Shown here piece by piece: positions 1 through 7,488 of a stretch of 33,736 nucleotides of DNA. The notes beneath the pieces are model-generated. The model saw only the letters and a list, made by a program, of their open reading frames with translations, had not been told where the DNA came from and did no database searches. The stretch's first letter is position 1. Every line of letters begins with the position of its first letter. The stretch comes from Actinomycetes bacterium (GTDB lineage: Bacteria; Actinomycetota; Actinomycetes; Nanopelagicales; Nanopelagicaceae): the NCBI GenBank assembly GCA_025355805.1, contig JANXYY010000128.1, positions 1-33,736 of the forward strand. Direction: 5' to 3'. The position numbers and the translations under genes are program-made.

Positions 1-2579
1 ATTTTATCGCCGAAGGCGACCAGCACTTTCTGCAAGAGCGGATAGGACGCGACGTTAGAGGTCGCCCTCACATAGACCGGCTGTACGTACAGCAAACCAC
101 CACCGACCGGCAAAGTAAGCAAGTTTCCAAGCACGACGTCAGAGCCACCTTGTCTCAGCAGCGTAAGAGTCGTTGAGACCGCAGGCCTGCCTTCGAAGTT
201 GGATGAGACCTGTGATGGGCCTGCGATGTTCGTACTACGCGGAACCTGGAGAACTTGAATCTTGCCGTAATCAGGACCGGCCTCTGAATTCACTGCCGCA
301 AAGGCCGAGAGATTCTCGCGCACACCTCGAGGCACGAATGGGGTAGTGAGTGAGAAGGAAGCCTTGGCGGCGCCTGGCATTTTTAACGTCAAGTAGTAAG
401 GCGGTTGCGTTGATGAATTTTGCCCAAAGCTTGAAGGATCAGTAGGTATCCGCCAAAAGTCTTGTCCACCATAGAAGGCTGCTGCAGTTGTAACGTGATA
501 CTGACTAAGGACATCGCGTTGAACTCGGAAGAGATCCTCTGGGTAACGAACGTGATCCAGCAACGCTTGCGACATCTTCGACTTCGGCAAAACTGTTCCA
601 GGGTATGCACGGCTCCATGCTTTAAGCACTGGATCGTTCTCATCCCAGGCATAGAGCGAAACAGTTCCATCGAAGGCATCCACCGTTGCTTTGACGGAGT
701 TCCTAATGTAGTTAACCGGACGCTGCAACTGGCCGGTATTCGTCGCAGTAGTCAACGAATCAGCGGTTGCGTCACTCAGAAGAGTTTTCTTCGAATATGG
801 ATATCCATCGCTGGTTGTATAACCGTCGACGATCCAAACTATTCTGCCATCGACGATAGTCGGATACGGATCGCCATCAAGGGTGAGCCAAGGCGCAACT
901 TTTTGCACTCGCACTTTTGGCGAACGATCAAAAAGAATTCTTGAATCCTTGTTGATCAAGTTCGACAGCAAAATGCGTTGCTCTTTGTACTTGATCGCAA
1001 AAACAGCCTTCGCAAATAGTGAGCCCATTGGCACACCACCCTTGCCGATATATGTGTAGTTCTTCTGGCCATTCGCCGAAGCGTCGTCGGGATAATCAAG
1101 TTCTGCGGGCGAACTTGCGATTGGTGCGCCGATAATTGAGTAGTCGGGTGAATTCTCACCAAAATAGATCCGCGGTTGAAACTTCCCGAGCACTCCAGTT
1201 GGAGGGATGTTTCCCTCCGCAAATTGTGGCTTGCCGTCCGCATCTCTGACGTTGCCGTAGGCGGCAGTGAAACCAAATCCATGCGTGTACACCAGGTGAT
1301 CGTTAATCCAGTTACGGCTCGGCGAGCCGGCAAGATCCAGTTCGCGTACCGCGACAATCGTGTCACGAACCTGACCGTCAATTTTGTATCGGTCAATGTC
1401 GAGGGAGTCTGGGAAAGAGTAATAAGGCTTAATCTGCTGCAGGTTTCGGAAAGTTGGCGAAACAATATTCGGATCGATCAAACGAATGCTTGCAGTGGTT
1501 TGCGCATCATTGCTCAATTGCCCGGCGGTGGCCGTTGTTGCCGCTTGATAATCAGTGATCTGAACCTTATCAATCCCGTAGGCAGTGCGAGTCGCGTCGA
1601 TATTGCGTTGAATATAAGGCTGCTCTTTGGATGACTCACTTGGCTTTACCTGGAACTGCTGGATGAGCGCCGGATAGATACCGTCGATCAAGAGTGCACT
1701 TACGGCCAGTAGCGCCACTCCGGCAATTGGCAGCGTCCATGAACGTCGAACAATGTTGGCAAAGAAAAGTAAGGCGCAGAGGATCGCAATCGCGGCGAGA
1801 ATAGTTTTCGCCGGCAGGCTCGCGTTCACATCGGAGTAAGAAAGGCCGGTAAAAAGTCGACCCTCTTTCAAAGCGAGTGCGTAACGATCAAGCCAGTAAG
1901 CACCAGCTTTGAGGAGAACAAAGAATCCAAGAAGGACCGAGATCTGTACGCGCGCCACGACCGATGCGCGTTGGCCACGATTCTGTGGCGCAATTCCGCC
2001 ATACAAGTAGTGAACGACCAGCGCTGCAATGGTCGAAAAAAGTAGAACCGAAAATGCCCAGCCAAGAAGGGCCTGCAACCAAGGCAGCGTAAATGCAAAG
2101 AAGGAAACATCCATATGAAACTGCGGATCCTTGACACCAAATGGCGTTGAGTTACGCCACAGCAACCAAGTTCTCCAAAGGGATGACCCGGAAGAACCCG
2201 CAAAGAAGAAAGCGGCAACTCCGAGGCCCACAAAAATTAACCTCTTGGCCCGTTCTACCTGAGTTCGGTATTGATCCAAGCTCGTAACTGAGACTGGTGC
2301 GTAGACCGGGCGCTTCCGATAGGCGAGCCAAACATTGGACAGGACAATACCGCTAGAGAGCAGCCCAAAAACCAAGAAAAGAACACCGCGAGTCACCAAT
2401 TGGACGCGCCAAACCTCCGTGTAGCCAACTGATTTGTACCAGAGGAAGTCGGCGTAGAAGCCGCTAGCTGAAACGAAAATGATGCTTAGGACAACAAGAG
2501 CGGCAATCGTATAGCCGAGGGGACCGCGCCTCGCTCTAGGAAATTGGATGGAATTGCGGGGAAATGGGTCTTGCGGCAT
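1..2579 (-). CDS. UPF0182 family membrane protein, 3'-truncated by window edge
   Basis: The frame is open from the ATG at 2579 down to base 1 without a stop, so about 859 residues are present and the C-terminal end lies outside the window; family members are usually near 1000 residues. The N-terminal third has several hydrophobic stretches (first at about residues 20-38, TIAALVVLSIIFVSASGFYA), consistent with about seven membrane segments; the remainder is a large, probably extracytoplasmic domain. Hallmark stretches seen are VAPWLTLDGDPYPTIVDGRI with WIVDGYTTS, and near the visible end YPLLQKVLVAFGDK. This is the counterpart of M. tuberculosis Rv3193c. Molecular function is unknown. It is divergent from the PPA1309-family gene, with 71 bp between the two starts. 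No strong Shine-Dalgarno sequence is visible at the ATG. Confidence 0.93.
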   Translation of the reverse strand, partial: MPQDPFPRNSIQFPRARRGPLGYTIAALVVLSIIFVSASGFYADFLWYKSVGYTEVWRVQLVTRGVLFLVFGLLSSGIVLSNVWLAYRKRPVYAPVSVTSLDQYRTQVERAKRLIFVGLGVAAFFFAGSSGSSLWRTWLLWRNSTPFGVKDPQFHMDVSFFAFTLPWLQALLGWAFSVLLFSTIAALVVHYLYGGIAPQNRGQRASVVARVQISVLLGFFVLLKAGAYWLDRYALALKEGRLFTGLSYSDVNASLPAKTILAAIAILCALLFFANIVRRSWTLPIAGVALLAVSALLIDGIYPALIQQFQVKPSESSKEQPYIQRNIDATRTAYGIDKVQITDYQAATTATAGQLSNDAQTTASIRLIDPNIVSPTFRNLQQIKPYYSFPDSLDIDRYKIDGQVRDTIVAVRELDLAGSPSRNWINDHLVYTHGFGFTAAYGNVRDADGKPQFAEGNIPPTGVLGKFQPRIYFGENSPDYSIIGAPIASSPAELDYPDDASANGQKNYTYIGKGGVPMGSLFAKAVFAIKYKEQRILLSNLINKDSRILFDRSPKVRVQKVAPWLTLDGDPYPTIVDGRIVWIVDGYTTSDGYPYSKKTLLSDATADSLTTATNTGQLQRPVNYIRNSVKATVDAFDGTVSLYAWDENDPVLKAWSRAYPGTVLPKSKMSQALLDHVRYPEDLFRVQRDVLSQYHVTTAAAFYGGQDFWRIPTDPSSFGQNSSTQPPYYLTLKMPGAAKASFSLTTPFVPRGVRENLSAFAAVNSEAGPDYGKIQVLQVPRSTNIAGPSQVSSNFEGRPAVSTTLTLLRQGGSDVVLGNLLTLPVGGGLLYVQPVYVRATSNVASYPLLQKVLVAFGDK

Positions 2580-2612
2580 CTGATCGGTCACAAAAAGCAG
2601 ACTACTGCCCCT

Positions 2613-2629
2613 GTTCGCCGGTTGCGAAC
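2613..2629. promoter_or_regulatory. Inverted repeat in divergent promoter region
   Basis: GTTCGC-CGGTT-GCGAAC has perfect 6-bp arms around a 5-bp centre. It lies in the 71-bp gap between the divergent starts of the UPF0182 gene and the PPA1309-family gene, where both promoters must sit. Position and symmetry fit an operator, but no cognate regulator is evident. The arms are in the opposite order to an actinobacterial SOS box (GAAC-N4-GTTC), so it is not one. Confidence 0.3.
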
Positions 2630-2650
2630 CCAGAGATCCGCCACCTTACG

Positions 2651-3106
2651 ATGTGTCGCGTGAACTCTCTGGAACGCCTGGTTGTCGAACTCGATTTGGA
2701 CGCAAAGGGTGTTTGGGACCTACCCCCTCGCCTTTACGCTATCTCCTCTGCAGCAGAGCTGCTATTTCTACACCCCGAGTTGGTGCCAACACTTTCGCTC
2801 TCGCTGGAAAAGGACCCCGGCGCCTTAACCGCGATCGAGCAAGACGAGAACCCCACAAATGAGAACCTCGAAGAGTTTCTAGCCGGCATCGATTGGCCGC
2901 CCCAGGTTGTGGGAGTGGCGATTGTTTTGGAGCGTCTGATAAACGAACCGAGTGAAGACGTTCGTATTAGTGCCGCGGTATTACGTGACGGGTCACGTCA
3001 CTGTGCAATCCGCGTACGGCGTTACGACTTCGACGACTCCGTGCTCTACGGCACAGATTTGGTGCCGCAACTGACCGAGGCGTTGGCCGCGACGCTTTCT
3101 GATTGA
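2651..3106 (+). CDS. PPA1309 family protein
   Basis: A 151-residue soluble protein starting around MCRVNSLERLVVELDLDAKG, with the family-typical VWDLPPRLYA and aELLFLHPEL segments and a C-terminal DLVPQLTEALAATL. The family is actinobacterial and uncharacterised; this genomic position beside the PDZ/Lon-like protease gene is a usual one. The ATG at 2651 is chosen because the conserved region begins there; a GTG at 2660 is an alternative, and an in-frame ATG at 2564 would run into the divergent UPF0182 coding sequence. The last 61 bp overlap, on the opposite strand, the 3' end of the protease gene. No membrane segment or cofactor motif is seen, and I assign no function. Confidence 0.82.
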   Translation: MCRVNSLERLVVELDLDAKGVWDLPPRLYAISSAAELLFLHPELVPTLSLSLEKDPGALTAIEQDENPTNENLEEFLAGIDWPPQVVGVAIVLERLINEPSEDVRISAAVLRDGSRHCAIRVRRYDFDDSVLYGTDLVPQLTEALAATLSD

Positions 3107-4092
3107 AGCGTGTCGACTGCCTGTCTCAATGTGTCAATGCCGACGACGCGCATGCCGGCGGGAACACCATGGATTTCGGGACAATTAGAAATCGGCGCCA
3201 GAAAGAGGCGAGCTCCATGTCGATATGCGCCAATGATTTTTTCACCAATTCCGCCAATAGGACCAACATTGCCCTCGTCATCGATCGTTCCTGTCCCAGC
3301 AATTATTCGCTTCCTGGTTAGTGAACCCGGGGTGAGTTTGTCAATGATGCCAAGCGCGAACATCATTCCGGCACTCGGGCCTCCAACATCATTTAGCCGA
3401 ATATCTACCGAAAATGGGTATGTGAATTGATCCATCGGTAAAAGGCCTAGCAGCGCCCGGCCGCCAGGAGCTTGGCCGGTCTTGAGACTGAATGTGCGGC
3501 GTTGCGTCCCGCGATCGACGACGATCGCTAACACATCGCCTGGTCTATGCGTCAGCATCTGCGAGCGCAATTGAGCAGCCGTGACAATGGAGACCCCTCC
3601 GACGCTGCGGAAAACATCACCGGCACGTAAAATTCCTAGGCTTGGTGATCCTTTCGGAATTGCTTGAACGACCACATCTGACCCCAACTTGTAACCCAAA
3701 TAGCGCAGTGCTGCGGTAGTCGCGTGCTCTTGAGAGCTTTTCATTTCTTCCGCATTTTGCGCATTTATGTCACCGATCTTTTGATCGGGCGGGTAGATAA
3801 CATCTCGCGGAAGAACTTGGGTATCGCTACGCAACCAAGCCTCAAGGATTAACGGCGCACGAAGAGTTGATTCAGGCGAACTGACAGAAACGGTCGTTAG
3901 TGCTAGTTCGCCGTCGGTCGGATATGTCGCGTGACCCTTGATTGTGATTAACGGAATTTTTTGGTCGGTTCCTAATGTGTTTGTGGCAGGCCCTGGTGAC
4001 ATCACTACGTATGGCAATGGGGCAAGAAGCGCAAAGAGAATAAATATGATGAAAGTTGCAATGAGAACCCTGGGGGTGTTGAGACGCCTCAC
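3046..4092 (-). CDS. PDZ domain-containing Lon-like (S16) serine protease
   Basis: A 348-residue membrane-anchored protease. One transmembrane segment at about residues 9-30 is followed by an extracytoplasmic region, a PDZ domain (about 140-205, with GSPSLGILRAGDVF) and a C-terminal Lon-type domain. The catalytic dyad is visible: Ser240 in DVGGPSAGMMF and Lys285 in GGIGEKIIGAYRHGA. It corresponds to M. tuberculosis Rv3194c; substrates are unknown. The GTG start at 4092 overlaps the stop of the upstream small membrane gene (GTGA), implying translational coupling in a moaE - small membrane gene - protease operon. Its 3' end overlaps the convergent PPA1309-family gene by 61 bp. Confidence 0.93.
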   Translation of the reverse strand: MRRLNTPRVLIATFIIFILFALLAPLPYVVMSPGPATNTLGTDQKIPLITIKGHATYPTDGELALTTVSVSSPESTLRAPLILEAWLRSDTQVLPRDVIYPPDQKIGDINAQNAEEMKSSQEHATTAALRYLGYKLGSDVVVQAIPKGSPSLGILRAGDVFRSVGGVSIVTAAQLRSQMLTHRPGDVLAIVVDRGTQRRTFSLKTGQAPGGRALLGLLPMDQFTYPFSVDIRLNDVGGPSAGMMFALGIIDKLTPGSLTRKRIIAGTGTIDDEGNVGPIGGIGEKIIGAYRHGARLFLAPISNCPEIHGVPAGMRVVGIDTLRQAVDTLQSESVAANASVSCGTKSVP

Positions 4093-4253
4093 GGTTTTCG
4101 ATGGTTTTGACGATTCATCGCGGCCTGAAATCTGTTGTATGCGGCCACGCTGTCGGAGTCGACTGGCCGGCGCTTACGTCCAGTCCAGCCGAAATAGATG
4201 ATGGCACTGATGGTTGCAACCACCGGAAGCAGTAACCAAACGAAAGCCGACAC
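4089..4253 (-). CDS. Small single-pass membrane protein, 54 residues
   Basis: A short reading frame starting at a GTG (4253) and ending in TGA at 4089-4091. Residues 2-23 are strongly hydrophobic (AFVWLLLPVVATISAIIYFG), followed by a basic stretch (GRKRRPVDSDS) and a polar tail (VAAYNRFQAAMNRQ), giving an N-out/C-in topology by the positive-inside rule. It sits 15 nt downstream of the moaE stop, and its stop overlaps the protease start (GTGA), which strongly supports it being translated. The pattern of one membrane helix, then RRPVDS, then xxYxRFQxAM resembles small conserved actinobacterial membrane proteins; I know no function. It might partner the adjacent membrane protease, which is inference from position only. 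The start codon lacks a clear ribosome binding site. Confidence 0.75.
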   Translation of the reverse strand: MSAFVWLLLPVVATISAIIYFGWTGRKRRPVDSDSVAAYNRFQAAMNRQNHRKP

Positions 4254-4268
4254 GAGACCAAGATTAGG

Positions 4269-4718
4269 TCAAGAAGCGCCAATCCACGCATTCGAACCAT
4301 CCGAGAACGTTTGGTTCTTCCAAATGGGAACCTCGATTTTTACTTCCTCGATCAACGCAGAACAGACCGCGAAGGCAACTTCGCGGTGGGCCGAAGTCAC
4401 ACCGCAGATCACGGCAATCTCTCCGACCTGCAGATCACCAATTCGATGCTCAACCGCGAGCGCGAGCACCTCGGCATTTGCTGCATATTTGCTGAGTACC
4501 TCAACCAAGCGCTTGCTCGCACTTGGGTGGGCCGAGTAGGAGAGCGCCGTCACCGATTTTCCATCGTCGTGGTTGCGCACGATCCCGACGAAAAGGGCGA
4601 TCGCTCCACCGCCCGGCTCCGTGATTGCCAGGCGGAGTGCCTCTACATCAAGGGGAGTAAACCCGATACGCGCTAGGCGTATCTTTGATTCAACTTCGGG
4701 AAGAAGTTCCACAGTCAT
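4269..4718 (-). CDS. moaE: Molybdopterin synthase catalytic subunit MoaE
   Basis: A 149-residue protein that, with the sulphur carrier MoaD, converts cyclic pyranopterin phosphate to molybdopterin in the cytoplasm. Typical motifs: GGAIALFVGIVRNHDDGKSV near residue 40, SAHREVAF, and the C-terminal EEVKIEVPIWKNQ containing both conserved active-site lysines. The ATG at 4718 (MTVELLPEVESK) is chosen because the frame upstream of it lacks homology and runs into the divergent DUF2342 gene. The gene heads a probable operon with the small membrane protein and the Lon-like protease. No moaD or other cofactor-synthesis gene is present in the window, but a molybdopterin oxidoreductase is encoded 4 kb away. 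Confidence 0.93.
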   Translation of the reverse strand: MTVELLPEVESKIRLARIGFTPLDVEALRLAITEPGGGAIALFVGIVRNHDDGKSVTALSYSAHPSASKRLVEVLSKYAANAEVLALAVEHRIGDLQVGEIAVICGVTSAHREVAFAVCSALIEEVKIEVPIWKNQTFSDGSNAWIGAS

Positions 4719-4790
4719 AAAGGTTACGGTTAAGTAAGGCTGGTCGGAGACCAGACGGGCTGGCATTGAGCGGCGGATCGGGAGCACAAC

Positions 4791-6014
4791 ATGAGTGAGA
4801 ATTTCGGGTTCTCTGGAGATATCGGCGCCTTTTTTACCCAGCTTGGCAAGACTTTTAGTGCCTCGAGCAACGGTACCCTCCCACGTGAAGTGGTGCTTGA
4901 TATCGCGCGTGCTGCCGTCAGTGCCCATGGAGATAAATCCCTTACCGAAGGCGAACTAGCCACCAGTATCGCTGCCCTCAGGCTGGCCGATCTTTGGTTG
5001 GATGAGATGACCACCCTCCCCGCGACGGGCGGCAAAGTAACAGCTTGGAGCCGCGCCGAGTGGGTTGAAGAGAGTCTGGCGGGCTGGCTTGAGTTGATTA
5101 ACCCATTGGCCGAAAATCTTGGAAACTCAATGCAATCAGCCTTCAAGGAGATTGAAGAGGGTGGCGAACTCCCCGCCGAAATGAATATTGGAGCCCTCGG
5201 TGGTTTCGCCGGTCCACTTGGCGCCATCGTGAAGCAACTCGGTGGGGCGCTCTTTGCTCAACAACTGGGCGCCACGATTGGCACCCTGGCCGGCAAGGTC
5301 GTTGGGGCCAACGACATTACGCTTCCGCTGACACACGTGACGGCTCTGGTCCCCGCAAATGTTGCCGAATGGGGTCAAGATCTCGGCCTTAGCACCGATG
5401 ATGTTCGACTTTTCTTGGCGCTACGCGAAAGCGCGGCCGCCCGGCTCTTCGCCCATGTGCCTTGGCTCGCTACTCGATTGAAAGATTCCGTCTCTGCCTA
5501 TGGAAGTGGGTTGGTCATCAACGTCTCGGCAATCCAAGAGCAGGCGGAGCGGGCAATCGCCGCCATGGGCGAAAGTGATGATCCAAAAGCCCTCCAAGAT
5601 GCCATTGACGGTGGACTTTTTACTCCAGCGCATACTCCCGAACAAGAGGCAGCACTAGCCAAATTGGAAACCCTTCTAGCTTTGATTGAGGGTTGGGTAG
5701 ATATCGTCGTCGGTCGGGCTATGGGAGATCGAATCCCGTCGCGATTGAATTTGCAAGAAACTTCAAGTCGTAGAAGAGCCACCGCCAGTCCAACGCAAAT
5801 CACTTTTGCAACTCTCGTTGGACTTGAAGTCTCACCCCGCCTTGCCAGAGAAGCTGCGAACTTCTGGGAGTTGGCTACTAATGAATATGGAGTTGCCAAA
5901 CGGGATGAGTTTTGGAGCCACTGGGAGTTATTGCCGGACGCATCTGGAATCGCTGATCCTCCCTCTTTCTTTAGAAGCATCAACGTCCCCAACGATCTTT
6001 CTGGTCTCGACTAA
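4791..6014 (+). CDS. DUF2342 (Zincin_2) family protein, putative zinc-dependent metalloprotease, metal motif altered
   Basis: A 407-residue protein with a GGGAG-like Shine-Dalgarno (gggag, 8 nt before the ATG). Family signatures are clear: FGFSGDIGAFFTQLGK at the N-terminus, GALFAQQLGATIGTLAGKVVG, LFLALRESAAARLFAHVPWL (about 208-226), LIEGWVDIVVGRAM (298-311) and TFATLVGLEVSPRLAREAANFWE. It matches the M. tuberculosis Rv3195 family. As I recall the family, the sequence before RLFxHVPW normally reads REAAH, forming an ExxH metal motif; here Glu213 is kept but the His position is Ala216. Activity as a metallopeptidase is therefore doubtful. Followed after 3 nt by a NUDIX gene, so the two are probably co-transcribed. 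Confidence 0.9.
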   Translation: MSENFGFSGDIGAFFTQLGKTFSASSNGTLPREVVLDIARAAVSAHGDKSLTEGELATSIAALRLADLWLDEMTTLPATGGKVTAWSRAEWVEESLAGWLELINPLAENLGNSMQSAFKEIEEGGELPAEMNIGALGGFAGPLGAIVKQLGGALFAQQLGATIGTLAGKVVGANDITLPLTHVTALVPANVAEWGQDLGLSTDDVRLFLALRESAAARLFAHVPWLATRLKDSVSAYGSGLVINVSAIQEQAERAIAAMGESDDPKALQDAIDGGLFTPAHTPEQEAALAKLETLLALIEGWVDIVVGRAMGDRIPSRLNLQETSSRRRATASPTQITFATLVGLEVSPRLAREAANFWELATNEYGVAKRDEFWSHWELLPDASGIADPPSFFRSINVPNDLSGLD

Positions 6015-6017
6015 GCC

Positions 6018-6575
6018 ATGAGCTTGCACGAGCAAGCACGATCGACGCTATTTGATTTCAACGATACTCGAGCAGATCAAATCAACTTGCGCGATGTCTT
6101 CATGCGACATCTTGATCTGCATGAAGATGCCATGTTTAAGAGTTGCGTCCCTGGACATCTCACGGCCAGTGGTTTGATAATTGACCCTATCCAGCAAAGA
6201 GTTTTACTTACTCTCCATCCCAAAGTAGGCAGATGGCTGCAGACTGGCGGCCATTGCGAAGTAGAAGATGTGAGTGTTGCAGAATCGGCACTACGTGAAG
6301 CGCGTGAAGAGTCAGGAATCTTTGGGTTGCATCTCTTAGCGCGACCGCCTATCCGACTAGATGCGCACGAAATCGATTGCCGAAAAGATGGTGGAACAAT
6401 TCACTTCGATATGCAATTTATTGTTATCGCCCCTGGCGATGCGATTGAAATTATCAGCGAAGAATCCGACGATCTTCGATGGTTCGGAATCGATCAACTT
6501 CCTAGTGACAGCGATCCCGCATTACTAAATCTGGTACGCGATTCCATCTCCGCGATCGCTGTTTTCCTAGCATAA
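6018..6575 (+). CDS. NUDIX hydrolase
   Basis: A 185-residue NUDIX-fold phosphohydrolase. The catalytic box is seen as GGHCEVEDVSVAESALREAREESGI split here as GGHCEVEDVS (about 77-86) and ALREAREESG (about 91-100), with the REXXEE metal-binding core intact. The spacing between the first glycine and RE is the longer form common in a large actinobacterial GGHxE subgroup. Substrate cannot be inferred. It starts 3 nt after the DUF2342 stop and is probably translated from the same transcript. Its TAA stop (6573-6575) overlaps the T-tract of the minus-strand small RNA terminator. Confidence 0.88.
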   Translation: MSLHEQARSTLFDFNDTRADQINLRDVFMRHLDLHEDAMFKSCVPGHLTASGLIIDPIQQRVLLTLHPKVGRWLQTGGHCEVEDVSVAESALREAREESGIFGLHLLARPPIRLDAHEIDCRKDGGTIHFDMQFIVIAPGDAIEIISEESDDLRWFGIDQLPSDSDPALLNLVRDSISAIAVFLA

Positions 6576-6655
6576 AAAACCAAGCTCCCGGGACGCACGT
6601 TCGGCTGCATGCCTTCCCCTTGCATACATCCGACCGGTTATCCGGGAGCTTGGAC
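6574..6655 (-). ncRNA. Candidate small structured RNA, about 80 nt, antisense-facing between NUDIX and YgjP genes
   Basis: On the minus strand the segment begins with CCAAGCTCCCGG (6653-6642) and ends with the exact complement CCGGGAGCTTGG (6591-6580), then T6 (6579-6574): a 12-bp perfect closing stem plus an intrinsic-terminator tail. Inside the 50-nt interior, GUAUGC/GCAUGC forms a second helix capped by a purine-rich AAGGGGAAG loop, flanked by UCGG/CCGA pairing. A promoter-like pair (TTGACC, 17 bp, TACCGT) sits so that transcription would start at the closing stem. Both neighbours are on the plus strand, so this is not a terminator for a known minus-strand gene. No helix 8 consensus of SRP RNA and no match to 6C RNA that I can see. 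Confidence 0.5.
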
Positions 6656-6661
6656 GGTATG

Positions 6662-6690
6662 ACGGTACGAGTTACTTGGTGTCTGGTCAA
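6662..6690 (-). promoter_or_regulatory. Predicted sigma70-type promoter for the small RNA
   Basis: Minus strand: -35 TTGACC at 6690-6685, 17-bp spacer, -10 TACCGT at 6667-6662. The expected start lies 6-8 nt further on, at about 6654-6656, immediately before the 12-bp closing stem of the candidate RNA. The -10 hexamer is imperfect (TAnnnT), and TACCGT recurs at 6659-6654. The coincidence of spacing and predicted start with the stem boundary is the main support. Confidence 0.42.
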
Positions 6691-6738
6691 CTACTTGGGG
6701 ATAACTCTTGTGCACCACGCTGGCCCAATCCTTGTTCA

Positions 6739-7338
6739 ATGCCAAAAATAAGCCACACCTGCTCTACCGTGAATAGCGTGGATCCCAACGCGCCTTTTCT
6801 GGATTTTGAGATTCCAAACGACCCGACTCGAATCGAAGTCCGCCGGAGTACTCGACGTAGACGAACAGTCAGTGCCTTCCGCGAGGGGACAACGATCGTG
6901 GTGGCAATTCCAGCGCGAATGAGCAAACGCGATGAAGCACAAGTAGTACCTGAAATGGTGGCCAAGGTTGAGCGTGCGGAGCGCAAACTGAGACCAGGGG
7001 ACAGCGAGTTGGGTGAGCGAGCGGCGAAATTGAGTAAGGAATTATTTGGCGGATTGGCCCGCCCTTCATCGGTGCGCTGGAGCCAGCAGATGCAGCAGCG
7101 CTGGGGATCATGCACCCTTGATGACGCCAGCATTCGAATCTCGAGTCGGTTGCAAGGAATGCCGCGCTACGTACTCGACTACGTACTCGTGCATGAACTG
7201 GCCCATTTGCTTGAAGCCGCACACAGCGAGCGCTTCTTTGAGTTCGAGAGACGGTTTGCGCGTGCCGAACGGGCAATCGGCTTCCTCGAAGGCTGGCAGA
7301 ACGCTCAAGGTGATTTAACAGACTTATCGGACATTTAG
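6739..7338 (+). CDS. YgjP/SprT-like M48-type zinc metallopeptidase (DUF45)
   Basis: A protein of about 199 residues. It has the family N-terminal strand pattern (IEVRRSTRRRRTVSAFREG and IVVAIPARMSKRDE), the conserved RWGSCT segment, and the zinc motif HELAH with the third ligand in AAHSERFF. Proteins of this family are predicted cytosolic zinc peptidases; physiological substrates are unknown. The start is uncertain: ATG 6739, GTG 6769 and GTG 6778 are all possible, none with a clear ribosome binding site; homology begins near FLDFEIPNDPTR, so any of them preserves the domain. Upstream in-frame codons would overlap the small RNA promoter. Confidence 0.88.
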   Translation: MPKISHTCSTVNSVDPNAPFLDFEIPNDPTRIEVRRSTRRRRTVSAFREGTTIVVAIPARMSKRDEAQVVPEMVAKVERAERKLRPGDSELGERAAKLSKELFGGLARPSSVRWSQQMQQRWGSCTLDDASIRISSRLQGMPRYVLDYVLVHELAHLLEAAHSERFFEFERRFARAERAIGFLEGWQNAQGDLTDLSDI

Positions 7339-7368
7339 CCTAAAAATGTTGGGAAAGTCGCATTCAGC

Positions 7369-7427
7369 AGGGTCAAAGGAGGTAAAAACTGCCTGGACCC
7401 TCCCGCACCAGCCTCACCTGCCTGTAA
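7369..7427 (+). other. Leader region of zinc-ribbon gene with strong orphan Shine-Dalgarno
   Basis: AAAGGAGGT (7375-7383) is the best Shine-Dalgarno sequence in the neighbourhood but has no ATG, GTG or TTG at a suitable distance. A CTG lies 6 nt downstream (7389) and opens 12 codons ending in TAA at 7425-7427. The same stretch can fold: AGGGTC (7369-7374) pairs with GACCCT (7396-7401), or GGAGG (7378-7382) with CCTCC (7399-7403), so the two pairings are mutually exclusive. It lies about 60-120 nt before the zinc-ribbon gene start. This may be a leader with regulatory folding, or chance. Confidence 0.25.
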
Positions 7428-7488
7428 GGTCATCACGTCACGCCCACCCGGTGGCGCGTGCATCAGAATCGAGCACCTGGAGGACAAT

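Noticed and set aside
2983-2998. ACGTGAC-GG-GTCACGT inverted repeat
   Set aside because: It lies well inside the PPA1309-family coding sequence and is explained by codons for Arg-Asp-Gly-Ser-Arg; no promoter is nearby.
4719-4928. N-terminal extension of MoaE
   Set aside because: It would overlap the divergent DUF2342 gene and has no resemblance to MoaE; homology begins at the ATG at 4718.
6580-6653. SRP (4.5S) RNA identity for the hairpin element
   Set aside because: The conserved helix 8 core (GUCAGG ... GGAA ... AGCAGC) is missing; only scattered short matches occur.
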